Shown here in pieces: positions 1-7,232 of a stretch of DNA of 8,083 bases. This DNA is from an uncultured Odoribacter sp. (lineage in GTDB: Bacteria > Bacteroidota > Bacteroidia > Bacteroidales > Marinifilaceae): NCBI GenBank assembly GCA_900548135.1, contig URJC01000102.1, positions 1 to 8,083 on the forward strand, in the 5' to 3' direction. The first letter of the stretch is position 1. Each line of letters starts with the position of its first letter. A program made the position numbers and the translations under genes. Under the pieces are notes generated by a model. It was not told the DNA's origin and searched no databases. It was given only the letters and a program-made list of their open reading frames with translations.

Positions 1-188
1 TAATAATCTTTCTTTTAACATGATTATGAAATTTACGTTGTTAATTTTTAATACTGTTTTTGAATGATATTAATTTGTCAAAATTAACTTCAATATACCG
101 TCAAACACCCTTGCAGAAATAAACAGTCACCCACGCTAAAACATATATGGTGTAGATGACGATATGACAAATATGGGCCTTTGTAACG

Positions 189-224
189 TTTATCCTTCTT
201 GGCGATTTTCAAGATAAGGATAAA
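189..224. other. Imperfect stem-loop in upstream non-coding region
   Basis: The left arm TTTATCCTTCTTG (189-201) pairs with CAAGATAAGGATAAA (210-224) around an 8-base loop; the right arm carries two extra bases (TA). GGCG at 201-204 can instead pair with CGCC at 231-234, extended by TTT/AAA with one bulged base, so two mutually exclusive folds are possible. No long T run follows on the + strand, so it is not a standard intrinsic terminator for rightward transcription. It could be a terminator-like or structured RNA element on either strand; its role is unknown. Confidence 0.4.
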
Positions 225-276
225 GCTAAACGCCTTTCATTAAATTGTCTTCGTCCCGATTACTCTAAATAAATTA

Positions 277-306
277 CAAATATACAGATAATTAGCATTT
301 TACAAA
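277..306 (-). promoter_or_regulatory. Possible leftward Bacteroidota-type promoter
   Basis: Read on the minus strand, TTTG (306-303) is followed after 18 bases by TATATTTG (284-277), an exact match to the TAnnTTTG -7 element. Spacing is one base below the usual 19-21. Transcription would run leftward through the 189-224 stem-loop and out of the window. There is no gene in view to support it, and AT-rich DNA produces such matches by chance. Confidence 0.25.
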
Positions 307-427
307 CACTCACGGAGGTGACCGTATTACAAATTTATAATAAACGTTAGAATAAAAAGAAGGAAACCGGGTATTTTTAGCTTTATGCTGATGTGAAATC
401 CGGTAATTCTCTTATTCTTCCGGTAGT

Positions 428-464
428 CATGAGAGCAGGAATGTCTGTTCATCTGCCTGTCATG
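428..464 (+). other. Possible stem-loop upstream of nfeD
   Basis: CATGA (428-432) pairs with TCATG (460-464). After a three-base bulge CAGG (436-439) pairs with CCTG (456-459), and ATG (441-443) pairs with CAT (450-452) around a six-base loop. It would lie in the nfeD leader only if transcription began well upstream; the nearest promoter candidate (574-606) would leave it outside the mRNA. It may be a chance fold. Confidence 0.25.
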
Positions 465-573
465 TATTGTATGATGCGATAGATGATCGAAACATGGTCA
501 GTAGGTGATCAATAGGCATTTCCCGGAAGGGTAAAAGAAGGAAGGAGAAATGTTGAATTTTTCGGTGTAGTAA

Positions 574-606
574 TGTGTGTATATTTCCCGAAAAAATATA
601 TCTTTA
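574..606 (+). promoter_or_regulatory. Candidate promoter of nfeD-floA
   Basis: TATCTTTA (599-606) matches the TAnnTTTG -7 element at all but the last base. TGTG, at 574-577 or 576-579, gives a 3-of-4 match to the -33 TTTG with 21 or 19 bases between. A start about 5-7 bases downstream would leave a leader of only some 12-15 bases before the ATG at 626. Both boxes are imperfect, so this is a moderate-to-weak call based on position and similarity. Confidence 0.35.
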
Positions 607-625
607 GCAAATTAAAAAGTTTATT

Positions 626-1093
626 ATGGAATGGTTGATCGTATTGATGCTGATTCTGATCGGGGCCATCCTGGTGGTATTGGAGATTCTGGTATTGCCG
701 GGGGTCGGTGTTGCCGGGATTCTGGGATTTATCAGTATTATTGCCGGAGTATATTTCGGATACGCGTATTACGGCGGAGTGACGGGACACCTGATTTTGG
801 CGGGTACGGTTGTCTTCGGCTTCGGGATGACCTGGTATGTCCTTCGGACAAAAACCTGGAAAAGGCTAAGCCTGGATACCCGTTTGGAAGGGACGGTAGA
901 GGGAGTCGGCGATTCGGTCAAGGCCGGAGATTGCGGAGAGACGTTGGGACGCTTGGCGCCTATGGGAAATGTAAAGTTGGGGGATATGGTCGTGGAAGCT
1001 GAGTCCAGGTCGGGCTATATCGATGCCCTCCGTCCGGTCGAGGTCGTTAAAGTATTGAAAAATAAAGTGATTGTACAATTAAAAACAGTTTGA
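626..1093 (+). CDS. NfeD-family membrane protein, FloA partner
   Basis: This is a 155-residue protein of the short NfeD type that lacks the N-terminal ClpP-like serine protease domain of long NfeD proteins. The first ~73 residues are strongly hydrophobic and read as three membrane segments (about 3-24, 28-50 and 53-73, with Gly/Pro-rich LPGVGVAG between the first two). From about residue 85 to the end follows a small beta-rich domain with the NfeD pattern of a GTV entry, evenly spaced glycines ([13 protein letters not shown]), SGYI, and a final [11 protein letters not shown] strand, expected to form an OB fold. The next gene starts one base after its stop, so the pair is almost certainly co-transcribed and translationally coupled. 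NfeD proteins are commonly encoded beside SPFH/flotillin proteins and are thought to support them in membrane microdomains; the exact role here is inferred. Family assignment is secure; no specific symbol is justified. Confidence 0.9.
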   Translation: MEWLIVLMLILIGAILVVLEILVLPGVGVAGILGFISIIAGVYFGYAYYGGVTGHLILAGTVVFGFGMTWYVLRTKTWKRLSLDTRLEGTVEGVGDSVKAGDCGETLGRLAPMGNVKLGDMVVEAESRSGYIDALRPVEVVKVLKNKVIVQLKTV

Positions 1094-1094
1094 A

Positions 1095-2096
1095 ATGGAA
1101 AACAGCAGTATTATTTTGTTGGGAGTCGCCATAGCCGGAGGATTGTTCCTGTTATGGATTATTTTGTATCTGATTCCTGTAGGTTTGTGGTTCCAGGCAT
1201 TGGTATCGGATGTAAAAATATCTTTATTACAATTGGTGTTGATGCGTTGGAGAAAAGTGCCGCCTACGGTGATTGTCAGTGCTATGATCGAGGGGAAAAA
1301 GGCAGGTATCGAATTATACCGGGATTTGCTGGAGGCCCATTATTTGGCCGGAGGCCATGTGGCTCAGGTGGTGCATGCTTTGGTATCTGCTTCGAAAGCC
1401 AATATCGATCTGACTTTTCAGATTGCAACTGCTGTGGACCTGGCCGGCAGGGATGTATTCGAAGCGGTGCAAATGAGTGTAAATCCGAAAGTGATCAATA
1501 CTCCTCCGGTTACGGCTGTCGCTAAAGACGGTATCCAGTTGATCGCCAAAGCGCGGGTGACGGTCCGGGCGAATATCAAGCGTTTGGTGGGTGGTGCCGG
1601 TGAAGAGACAGTGCTGGCCCGGGTAGGAGAAGGGATCGTGTCGTCGATCGGTTCGTCGGACTCCCACAAAGCGGTGATGGAAAATCCGGATTTTATCTCC
1701 AAAGTGGTGTTGGACAAAGGGCTGGATTCGGGTACGGCTTTTGAAATCCTTTCTATCGATATTGCCGATATCGATGTGGGTAAAAATATCGGGGCAGGTT
1801 TGCAAATCGACCAGGCCGAAGCCGATCTGAAAATCGCCCAGGCGAAAGCGGAAGAACGAAGGGCAATGGCTGTGGCCAAGGAACAGGAAATGAAAGCATT
1901 GGCCCAGGAGATGAAAGCGAAGGTGATCGAGGCTGAAGCCAATATTCCTTTGGCTATGTCAGAAGCCTTCCGTTCCGGTAATTTAGGCGTGATGGATTAT
2001 TATCGCATGAAAAATATAGAAGCCGATACACAGATGCGGGAATCGATCGCAAAACCGACAGAAGCAGGAAAAAAGAAACCGGATAAGATCGGATAA
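1095..2096 (+). CDS. floA: Flotillin-like protein FloA
   Basis: The protein is 333 residues, about the length of Bacillus subtilis FloA (YqfA). An N-terminal hydrophobic segment (about 6-31) anchors it to the membrane. It is followed by the SPFH/band-7-like core, with the stretches [17 protein letters not shown] (56-72), [16 protein letters not shown] (134-149) and the long [21 protein letters not shown] region (222-242). An Ala/Glu/Lys-rich coiled coil spans about 241-285 and drives oligomerisation in the family. The C-terminal [20 protein letters not shown] block (296-315) is typical of FloA. Bacterial flotillins scaffold membrane microdomains and influence fluidity and the assembly of membrane protein complexes. 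It starts one base after the NfeD gene. The two genes look richer in G and C than the rest of the window. The tail is short and lysine-rich (GKKKPDKIG). Confidence 0.95.
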   Translation: MENSSIILLGVAIAGGLFLLWIILYLIPVGLWFQALVSDVKISLLQLVLMRWRKVPPTVIVSAMIEGKKAGIELYRDLLEAHYLAGGHVAQVVHALVSASKANIDLTFQIATAVDLAGRDVFEAVQMSVNPKVINTPPVTAVAKDGIQLIAKARVTVRANIKRLVGGAGEETVLARVGEGIVSSIGSSDSHKAVMENPDFISKVVLDKGLDSGTAFEILSIDIADIDVGKNIGAGLQIDQAEADLKIAQAKAEERRAMAVAKEQEMKALAQEMKAKVIEAEANIPLAMSEAFRSGNLGVMDYYRMKNIEADTQMRESIAKPTEAGKKKPDKIG

Positions 2097-2104
2097 GTGT
2101 TAAA

Positions 2105-2154
2105 ATCAGCTGTTCTACTGTTAAATAAAATATTTCAACACTAGAACAGCTGAT
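2105..2154. terminator. Bidirectional terminator between floA and lysA
   Basis: A perfect 13-bp inverted repeat, ATCAGCTGTTCTA (2105-2117) and TAGAACAGCTGAT (2142-2154), lies in the 76-bp gap between convergent genes. The 24-base interior can pair further (TGTT 2119-2122 with AACA 2137-2140, AAATA 2123-2127 with TATTT 2131-2135), giving a long hairpin with a tiny loop. On the minus strand the arm is followed by TTTAAC, making a short U run after lysA; on the + strand the flank is A-rich, without a U run. Placement and symmetry fit a terminator serving both directions, probably stronger for lysA. Confidence 0.75.
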
Positions 2155-2172
2155 AAGATAAATAGGGCGGAG

Positions 2173-3321
2173 TTATTCTGACTTTTGCGAATAGGCCGCT
2201 TTAGGTAAATTACGCAAGTTATACTGGGAAGCCATTGTTTCTCCGTACGCTCCGCAGGAATGAATGGCAATTATATCTCCCCGCCGGGTTGCATTCAGGC
2301 AGACGTCTTTCCCAAAGCAATCAGCAGATTCGCAGATAGGGCCGACAACATCGTATTTTTCTTCCGGTTCGTTGGAAGTGAGATTTTCAATTTTGTGGTA
2401 TGCCTGGTACAGGGCGGGACGTAAGAGATCGTTCATGCCTGCATCCAGAATAGCAAATTTCCGTTTTTTCCCTTCTTTTACATACAATACTTTGGTTATC
2501 AGGTCTCCGCAATGGGCAACAATTGAACGTCCCAACTCAAAATGTACTTGCTGATGAGGTTCAGGTTCAAAAAATTTTGCGAATACGGCAAAGTAGGATT
2601 GGAAATCGGCCATCGGGTTATTATAAGGTTCCTGATAATTAATGCCTAGTCCTCCTCCAAAATTGATGTGTGGCAAGATTATTCCCTGTTCCTTTAACTT
2701 TGCCTGAATTTCGTTAGCCCGGATACACAGTCCGCGGAAAACAGTCATGTCAGTGATCTGTGAACCAATATGGAAATGTAGACCAATGAGTTGGATATTG
2801 GGATGCTGAGTGAGTTCTGAAACCACATGTTCTAAATCGTAAAGGTAAATGCCGAATTTGTTTTCTTCAATACCTGTCGTGATGTAATGATGGGTATGGG
2901 CATCCACGTTGGGATTAATGCGCAGGGCTATTCTGGCTTTTTTTCCCAGGCGTCCCGCTATTTCATTGATGACCAGAATTTCAGGTAATGATTCACAATT
3001 AAAACAAAAAATATCGTGTTGCAGGGCTAGCTCAATTTCCCAATCGCTTTTACCCACTCCTGCATATACAATGCTTTGAGCCGGGAAGCCGCATTCCAGT
3101 GCCCGCCGGATTTCATTCCCGCTGACACAATCTGCCCCCAGGCCTTTACTACTGATTTGTTTCAGCAATACTGGATTAGCGTTTGCCTTGATGGCATAGT
3201 GTACATGGTAACCGTACTGGTTTGATTCTTTCAGGACGGTATTCAAAGTTGTTTCCAATAACTCCGTATTGTAATAATAATATGGAGTTGGTATATGAGT
3301 GGGAAGTGAAGATAATTGCAT
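2173..3321 (-). CDS. lysA: Diaminopimelate decarboxylase
   Basis: This PLP enzyme removes CO2 from meso-diaminopimelate to give L-lysine, the last step of lysine synthesis. The 382-residue protein shows the fold-type III barrel signatures in order. YAIKANANP (42-50) contains the PLP-binding lysine K45. HFHIGSQI (182-189) and FGGGLG (221-226, phosphate-binding glycines) follow, then ELGR (262-265). CESAD (330-334) carries the active-site cysteine of the partner subunit, and GAYG (357-360) the conserved tyrosine near PLP. It is slightly shorter than many LysA proteins (about 400-420) but lacks no motif. The ATG lies 25 bases after the lysC stop, and the protein aligns from TPYYYYN, so the start is sound. 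Co-transcription with lysC couples pathway entry with the final step. The related carboxynorspermidine and arginine decarboxylases are less likely given CESAD and the lysC neighbour. Confidence 0.96.
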   Translation of the reverse strand: MQLSSLPTHIPTPYYYYNTELLETTLNTVLKESNQYGYHVHYAIKANANPVLLKQISSKGLGADCVSGNEIRRALECGFPAQSIVYAGVGKSDWEIELALQHDIFCFNCESLPEILVINEIAGRLGKKARIALRINPNVDAHTHHYITTGIEENKFGIYLYDLEHVVSELTQHPNIQLIGLHFHIGSQITDMTVFRGLCIRANEIQAKLKEQGIILPHINFGGGLGINYQEPYNNPMADFQSYFAVFAKFFEPEPHQQVHFELGRSIVAHCGDLITKVLYVKEGKKRKFAILDAGMNDLLRPALYQAYHKIENLTSNEPEEKYDVVGPICESADCFGKDVCLNATRRGDIIAIHSCGAYGETMASQYNLRNLPKAAYSQKSE

Positions 3322-3346
3322 ATATGTGTTAAATCAAAATAGGTTA

Positions 3347-4669
3347 TTAGTCTTGTAAATCGAGCAGTTTGTGACTGAGGTCGATCATTGCTTTTTTCTT
3401 ATCTTCTTCTTTGACCAGCACGGAAATGTTGTGTTCACTTCCACCATAAGAAATCATACGTAAAGGGACTTCCGACAAAGCGTTTAAGACTTGGGCGCCC
3501 AAACCATTTTTACTTGCCGCAAAATCCCCGACAATACATACAATTGCCATATTCCGGTCAACTTCAATGATACCATATTTTTCCAGATCATGGAGGATAT
3601 TATCCAGGTTGTCCGTAGAGTCAATGGTGAGGGATACGGCTACTTCTGAGGTGGCAATCATATCGATCGGTGTTTTCCAGGCTTCAAATACTTCAAATAC
3701 TTTTCTTAGGAAACCATAGGCTAACAACATATTGCTCGACTTTATCTTGATAGCGGTAATTCCGCTTTTGGCGGCAACTGCCTTAATATTTTTGGCCGGA
3801 CTGTCTTTGGTGATCAGTGTTCCTTCATCTTGGGGACATAAGGTATTTTTCAGGCGTACCGGAATATTTTCTTTTTTGGCTGGTTGTACGCTGGAGGGAT
3901 GTAAAATTTTAGCACCAAAATAAGCCAGTTCGGCGGCTTCTTCAAAAGAAAGATAACGGATAGCTTTCGTATTATCAACCACCCGGGGATCATTGTTGTG
4001 GAAACCATCTATATCGGTCCAGATTTGAATCTCTTCAGCTTTGATGGCTGCTCCTACCAAAGCGGCAGAGTAATCACTTCCCCCTCGTTTCAGGTTGTCG
4101 ATTTCGCCGTATGCATTGCGGCAAATAAAACCTTGGGTTATAATGAGGTCCTGAGTTCCTGGTTTTTCCAATTCCCGTTTCAGGTTTTGGCGGATATAGA
4201 AATAGTCTGGTTCACAATCTTTGTCTATACGCATGTATTCGAGTGCAGAAAGCAGGGTATTGGCAATACCACATTCTTCCAAATAATAATGCATTAAAGT
4301 GGTCGATATGATTTCCCCCTGAGCTAAGACGGCTTTTTCCTGCAAGGGATAAAAATCCTTGTTGATGAAAGAGCGTAAATAGGTGAATATGGTTTGGATA
4401 AACTCTTTTCCTTTTTGGATATAAGTTTCTGTTTCAAAAAGCTCTGTAACTACAATGTAGTAATTTACTTCAAAGTTTTGTATGATATGAAGAGCTTCTT
4501 GTTTTTCATTCCGGTAAAGACAGTTGGATATTTCAACTAAAGTATTTGTTGTCCCGGACATGGCTGATAAGACAACGATTTTGGGTTGGTTGTCCGAAAT
4601 CAGTTTTGCAACGTTGCGGATTCTTTCTGCACTACCGACGGAGGTCCCTCCGAATTTTAAAACTTTCAT
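3347..4669 (-). CDS. lysC: Aspartate kinase, monofunctional, probably lysine-sensitive
   Basis: The enzyme phosphorylates L-aspartate with ATP, the first step towards lysine, threonine, methionine and diaminopimelate. The 440-residue protein opens with KFGGTSVG (5-12), the aspartokinase nucleotide-binding signature. AQGEIIST (116-123), LKRGGSDYSA (193-202) and WTDIDGFHNNDPRVV (217-231) complete the catalytic domain. Two ACT domains follow, at about 305-370 and 375-435. The first contains M-x5-F-L (M314, F320, L321) and PIDMIATSE (334-342). This resembles the lysine-binding region of E. coli aspartokinase III, so feedback inhibition by lysine is likely but inferred. The second ACT ends with ISYGGSEHNISVLV (406-419). 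No homoserine dehydrogenase domain is fused: the gene stops after ACT2 and lysA follows 25 bases later. The region before the start is A-rich without a Shine-Dalgarno sequence. Confidence 0.96.
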   Translation of the reverse strand: MKVLKFGGTSVGSAERIRNVAKLISDNQPKIVVLSAMSGTTNTLVEISNCLYRNEKQEALHIIQNFEVNYYIVVTELFETETYIQKGKEFIQTIFTYLRSFINKDFYPLQEKAVLAQGEIISTTLMHYYLEECGIANTLLSALEYMRIDKDCEPDYFYIRQNLKRELEKPGTQDLIITQGFICRNAYGEIDNLKRGGSDYSAALVGAAIKAEEIQIWTDIDGFHNNDPRVVDNTKAIRYLSFEEAAELAYFGAKILHPSSVQPAKKENIPVRLKNTLCPQDEGTLITKDSPAKNIKAVAAKSGITAIKIKSSNMLLAYGFLRKVFEVFEAWKTPIDMIATSEVAVSLTIDSTDNLDNILHDLEKYGIIEVDRNMAIVCIVGDFAASKNGLGAQVLNALSEVPLRMISYGGSEHNISVLVKEEDKKKAMIDLSHKLLDLQD

Positions 4670-4895
4670 TCTGTTTAAATTTATTTTCCTTATATTTTAG
4701 TTAAAAATACTGTTTGTCTGTAGCTTTGTATTACCTTGGTTTATAAAAATAAGCCTGATTCCTTTTCCTGCTTTTTATGTCAGTTACAAATAAATAGAGG
4801 ATGTGAATCCCATCAACTTACAGACTTTTTGCGGTTGCAAATTTGCTATATCTATCCGGATAAAACAATAGTGTGTTTAAAATTAAACAACGTGA
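4670..4895. other. Spacer between prmA and lysC with clustered palindromes
   Basis: This 226-bp gap lies upstream of lysC and downstream of prmA, both on the minus strand. It holds two perfect 10-bp palindromes, GCAAATTTGC (4837-4846) and TATCCGGATA (4853-4862), six bases apart. An AT-rich inverted repeat TGTTTAA/TTAAACA (4874-4880/4883-4889) sits directly after prmA, and a short GGAT/ATCC hairpin lies at 4799-4810. It may combine a weak prmA terminator with the lysC promoter or operator. I see no lysine riboswitch architecture and no lysine-rich leader peptide. Confidence 0.45.
4787..4816 (-). promoter_or_regulatory. Weak candidate promoter of lysC-lysA
   Basis: On the minus strand TTTATTTG (4794-4787) matches TAnnTTTG except for one base. 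TTG (4816-4814, within GTTG) lies 19 bases upstream as a partial -33 box. This would give a lysC leader of roughly 110 bases. It is the only reasonable match I found on this strand in the spacer, but neither box is perfect, and read-through from prmA is an alternative. Confidence 0.3.
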
Positions 4896-5747
4896 TTAAT
4901 TTTTGTAGAAGGTTGCTGCAACCCATTGTTTTTCTTCATTATATTCTTTGAAATCGAGGCCGAGCGAACTTGCTTTTTCCTGGATTAAGGGAAGGTCTTG
5001 CAAGTAGAATCCACTCATGATCAGGTATCCGTCCGGAGAGAGTTTTTGAATGTAGTGTTCCATGTCGTTCAGTAGAATATTCCGGTTGATATTGGCCAAT
5101 ATCATATCGAAGTTATTTTCTTTTTCCAATAAGGAGGCATCTCCGATTTTGATGGTAATATTATTGAGTTGATTGTTACTGATGTTCTCCATTGCGTTGT
5201 TGAAAGCCCAATCATCTATGTCAATCCCGGTTACTTCACGTGCCCCGGCTTTGGCAGCCATGATAGCTAAAATGCCGGTGCCACATCCCATATCTAAAAC
5301 CCGTTTGCCTTTAATTTCATTAGCCCGGTTCAGAATGGTCCGGAGCATTAAGACGGTGGTTGAGTGATGGCCGGTGCCGAAACTCATTTTAGGTTCGATG
5401 ATGATTTCATATTCAATGTCTGGTATTGGGGTATGAAATCCGGCCCTGACCTGTATACGGTTGTCTACTACAATAGGAGAGAAATTATCTTCCCATGTCT
5501 TATTCCAATCCTGGTCGGCAATTTCTTGCTCTGTAAAAGAAATTCGGTAATTTTCTGAGAAAAAGACGATTAATTGAAGGTTGGAAATGGCCTGGCGGTT
5601 GAAATTTTGGGCTGGAATATAGGCAGAGAATCCTTTGTCTGTATATGAAAATCCATCGTAACCAATTGTTCCTAATTCAGCGATCAGTACATCGCATACA
5701 GCCTCAGAAAAAGGCTCAATGATAAAATTTACTTCTGTGTAAACCAT
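4896..5747 (-). CDS. prmA: Ribosomal protein L11 methyltransferase
   Basis: PrmA uses S-adenosylmethionine to methylate ribosomal protein L11, a late and usually non-essential modification. The protein is 283 residues, close to the family length. An N-terminal substrate-recognition region (about 1-80) comes first, then a linker with QDWNKTWEDNFSPI (79-92). The methyltransferase domain carries the family signature MSFGTGHHSTT (121-131). Its SAM-binding motif I is VLDMGCGTGILA (150-161), an acidic GIDID lies at 174-178, and ILANINRNIL (216-225) provides the NxNR-type motif typical of PrmA. Its ATG lies 31 bases after the end of the RsmF-type gene, so the two probably share a transcript. Other SAM-dependent methyltransferases share motif I, but FGTGHH plus ANINRN make the assignment firm. 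Confidence 0.95.
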   Translation of the reverse strand: MVYTEVNFIIEPFSEAVCDVLIAELGTIGYDGFSYTDKGFSAYIPAQNFNRQAISNLQLIVFFSENYRISFTEQEIADQDWNKTWEDNFSPIVVDNRIQVRAGFHTPIPDIEYEIIIEPKMSFGTGHHSTTVLMLRTILNRANEIKGKRVLDMGCGTGILAIMAAKAGAREVTGIDIDDWAFNNAMENISNNQLNNITIKIGDASLLEKENNFDMILANINRNILLNDMEHYIQKLSPDGYLIMSGFYLQDLPLIQEKASSLGLDFKEYNEEKQWVAATFYKN

Positions 5748-5778
5748 GTGAATTATAATTATAACTTAAACAATAAAG

Positions 5779-7146
5779 CTATTCCCTCATTCTGATCCGC
5801 CACTCTTTGGGGTAATAGTTGTTCAGGCGGTTTCCTAAATTTTTACACCACCCTAATCCTATGTTCCGGTAGGAAATTAAAATCCATTCTCCGGAAAGCT
5901 GTGAAGGCGGAATGTCTTCTTTTTTCAGGAAAGCGAGGGCTGTGTTCCGGTCGGCCTCAAGGATGTTACAGTGGTTTTTGGCTAGTCCTTGCCATAATGC
6001 TAAGCCGGGCAGAAGTTTTATTTTTCGGTTGTTGATTTCTGCCACTTCACATCCTTTGTAGATAATGCGGAGATATCTTTCCAATTGGTTGATAAATTCA
6101 ACTTGACTGGCAGGGATAATGCCCATGTGATTATCTGTTGTGTAGGCTGCATAGCGATCCGCTTGTGTCAATAGAGGCTTGATATTGTCCGGTATACGGG
6201 GTATGGGGGCCGGTTTTTTTTTTTTATGGTTTTGTTGAGATGGAAGTCTTCCGTCTGTTTTACGTACAACTCCTACAAAAAATCCCTCCCCCGGCGTTTT
6301 ATGCGGGTAAAAATGATATCCGTATATATCAGCTGCACTGGGGGTAATGGTGCTAAAAGTATGCTGTATAGGGATACTTTCTGCCTGCCATTCTGCTGTA
6401 AGCCATTTTAGGATGGCTTCGTTTTCTCCCGGATTATAAGTACAGGTGCTGTATATCAGTATACCGCCGGGTTTCAGGCAAGGCCAGATTGCGGCTAAAA
6501 TCCTTTGCTGCCGTTCACTGCATAGACGGAGGTTGTTCTCACTCCATTCACGGATGGCTTCCGGATCTTTCCGGAACATACCTTCTCCCGAGCAGGGAGC
6601 ATCAACCAGAATCACATCAAAGGCAGCTATTAAAGGACTGAAATCTGACGGATCATTATTAGTCACTACGATGTTGTCCTGCCCCCATTTGATTATATTT
6701 TCTTTTAGAATAGAAGAACGTGAACGGATTACCTCGTTAGCAACCAGGAGACTGTCCTCGGTAAGCATGGAGGCCAATAAGGTAGATTTACCCCCGGGAG
6801 CGGCACATAAATCCAGTACCCGTATAGAACCTGAAGGCATTAGCTGTTTTAGTATATGCTGAAGAAACATGGAGGAAGCTTCCTGTACATAGTAAGCTCC
6901 GCCATGAAAACAAGGGTCCAGGGTGAATACCGGCCGTTTGTTGAGATACCAGGCATTTTCACACCAGCTGACCTTTTGCAAAAGAGTTGTGTCTTCTGTA
7001 AACAATCCTGCTGGGGTATGGAGTTTTCCTGGATTTAGCCGGATACTGACCGGTGAGGGGGTCTGTAAGGCTTGCAGGAATATTTCCGCGTCCTCCGGGA
7101 GTTGATTTTTAATTCGTTCTTCAAATGCGGCAGGTAAAGTGTTCAT
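5779..7146 (-). CDS. rsmF: RsmF-type 16S rRNA cytosine-C5 methyltransferase
   Basis: This 455-residue NOL1/NOP2/Sun-family enzyme methylates cytosine C5 in RNA using SAM. Visible motifs are YYVQEASSM (85-93), motif I VLDLCAAPGGKS (110-121), motif IV VDAPCSGEGMFRKDP (181-195, with C185, the family's product-release cysteine) and motif VI IYSTCTYNPGENE (231-243, with C235 the expected nucleophile). After a linker containing KKKK (308-311), the C-terminal region ends with LGWCKNLGNRLNNYYPKEWR, typical of the PUA-like domain of RsmF/YebU relatives rather than RsmB (Sun), which carries an N-terminal NusB-like domain. In E. coli RsmF modifies C1407 of 16S rRNA; homologues elsewhere hit further sites, so the exact target here is inferred. 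Its ATG at 7146 faces murB across 141 bp, and prmA lies downstream. Four lysine codons form a 12-base A run that could promote slippage. Confidence 0.9.
   Translation of the reverse strand: MNTLPAAFEERIKNQLPEDAEIFLQALQTPSPVSIRLNPGKLHTPAGLFTEDTTLLQKVSWCENAWYLNKRPVFTLDPCFHGGAYYVQEASSMFLQHILKQLMPSGSIRVLDLCAAPGGKSTLLASMLTEDSLLVANEVIRSRSSILKENIIKWGQDNIVVTNNDPSDFSPLIAAFDVILVDAPCSGEGMFRKDPEAIREWSENNLRLCSERQQRILAAIWPCLKPGGILIYSTCTYNPGENEAILKWLTAEWQAESIPIQHTFSTITPSAADIYGYHFYPHKTPGEGFFVGVVRKTDGRLPSQQNHKKKKPAPIPRIPDNIKPLLTQADRYAAYTTDNHMGIIPASQVEFINQLERYLRIIYKGCEVAEINNRKIKLLPGLALWQGLAKNHCNILEADRNTALAFLKKEDIPPSQLSGEWILISYRNIGLGWCKNLGNRLNNYYPKEWRIRMRE
6214..6225 (-). repeat. Twelve-base A tract in rsmF coding strand
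   Basis: Twelve T on the + strand read as AAA AAA AAA AAA in rsmF, encoding K308-K311 in the linker between the catalytic and PUA-like domains. Losing or gaining one A leads to a stop codon within about 18 or 30 codons, leaving the catalytic part with a short altered tail. It is a likely site of polymerase slippage or of sequencing error. Confidence 0.8.
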
Positions 7147-7200
7147 GTTTTTGTATATCTTTGCATAGGATAGGCTGCAACCTGGCTGGGGTCAAATTTA

Positions 7201-7232
7201 TTTGATTCTGCATCCGGTTTGTATTATCTTTG
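7201..7232 (+). promoter_or_regulatory. Bacteroidota-type promoter of murB
   Basis: TTTG (7201-7204), exactly 20 bases, then TATCTTTG (7225-7232) is a perfect match to the TTTG-N19-21-TAnnTTTG promoter. A start near 7237 would leave a leader of about 50 bases before the murB ATG at 7288. The -7 element lies inside the 7222-7246 palindrome and abuts a mirror-image element for the other strand. Confidence 0.75.

Larger units (their letters stand above)
1..625. other. Non-coding, AT-rich region upstream of nfeD, no gene found
   Basis: I see no supportable gene, tRNA or rRNA here on either strand; the longest ATG-started frames I followed by eye were about 15-17 codons. The region is clearly richer in A and T than the nfeD-floA genes that follow. 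It holds an imperfect hairpin (189-224), a second possible hairpin (428-464), a shorter bulged one with arms ACCGG at 366-370 and CCGGT at 400-404, three TTACAAA copies at 26-27 bp spacing (274-333), and a weak inverted repeat GTTAATTTT/AAAATTAAC (40-48/80-88). It could contain the end of an upstream transcript, a small RNA or a long leader. Nothing in the sequence decides between these. Confidence 0.6.

Noticed and set aside
312..321. GGAGGTGA, a perfect Shine-Dalgarno-like sequence
   Set aside because: No start codon follows at a useful distance, and Bacteroidota rarely use Shine-Dalgarno signals.
509..790. 93-codon minus-strand frame across the nfeD start
   Set aside because: Polar low-complexity sequence mirroring the hydrophobic NfeD segment; it overlaps the nfeD promoter and start.
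1314..1942. Long open frames antisense to floA
   Set aside because: They are serine- and histidine-rich or low-complexity translations of the opposite strand of a clear FloA gene and have no family features.
4670..4895. Lysine riboswitch upstream of lysC
   Set aside because: I could not find the multi-helix core or its conserved junction bases, and the class is not typical of this phylum.
4736..4951. 71-codon plus-strand frame starting with TTG, preceded by TAGCTTTG (4721-4728), a perfect -7-like motif
   Set aside because: The frame overlaps the end of prmA, has no recognisable protein features, would be nearly leaderless, and the -33 box is only TTAG/TTTA. It looks like chance; an antisense RNA is possible but unsupported.
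7156..7163. Extra TATCTTTG as a second murB promoter
   Set aside because: There is no TTTG-like box 19-21 bases upstream; it is kept only as a repeat of the palindrome half-site.
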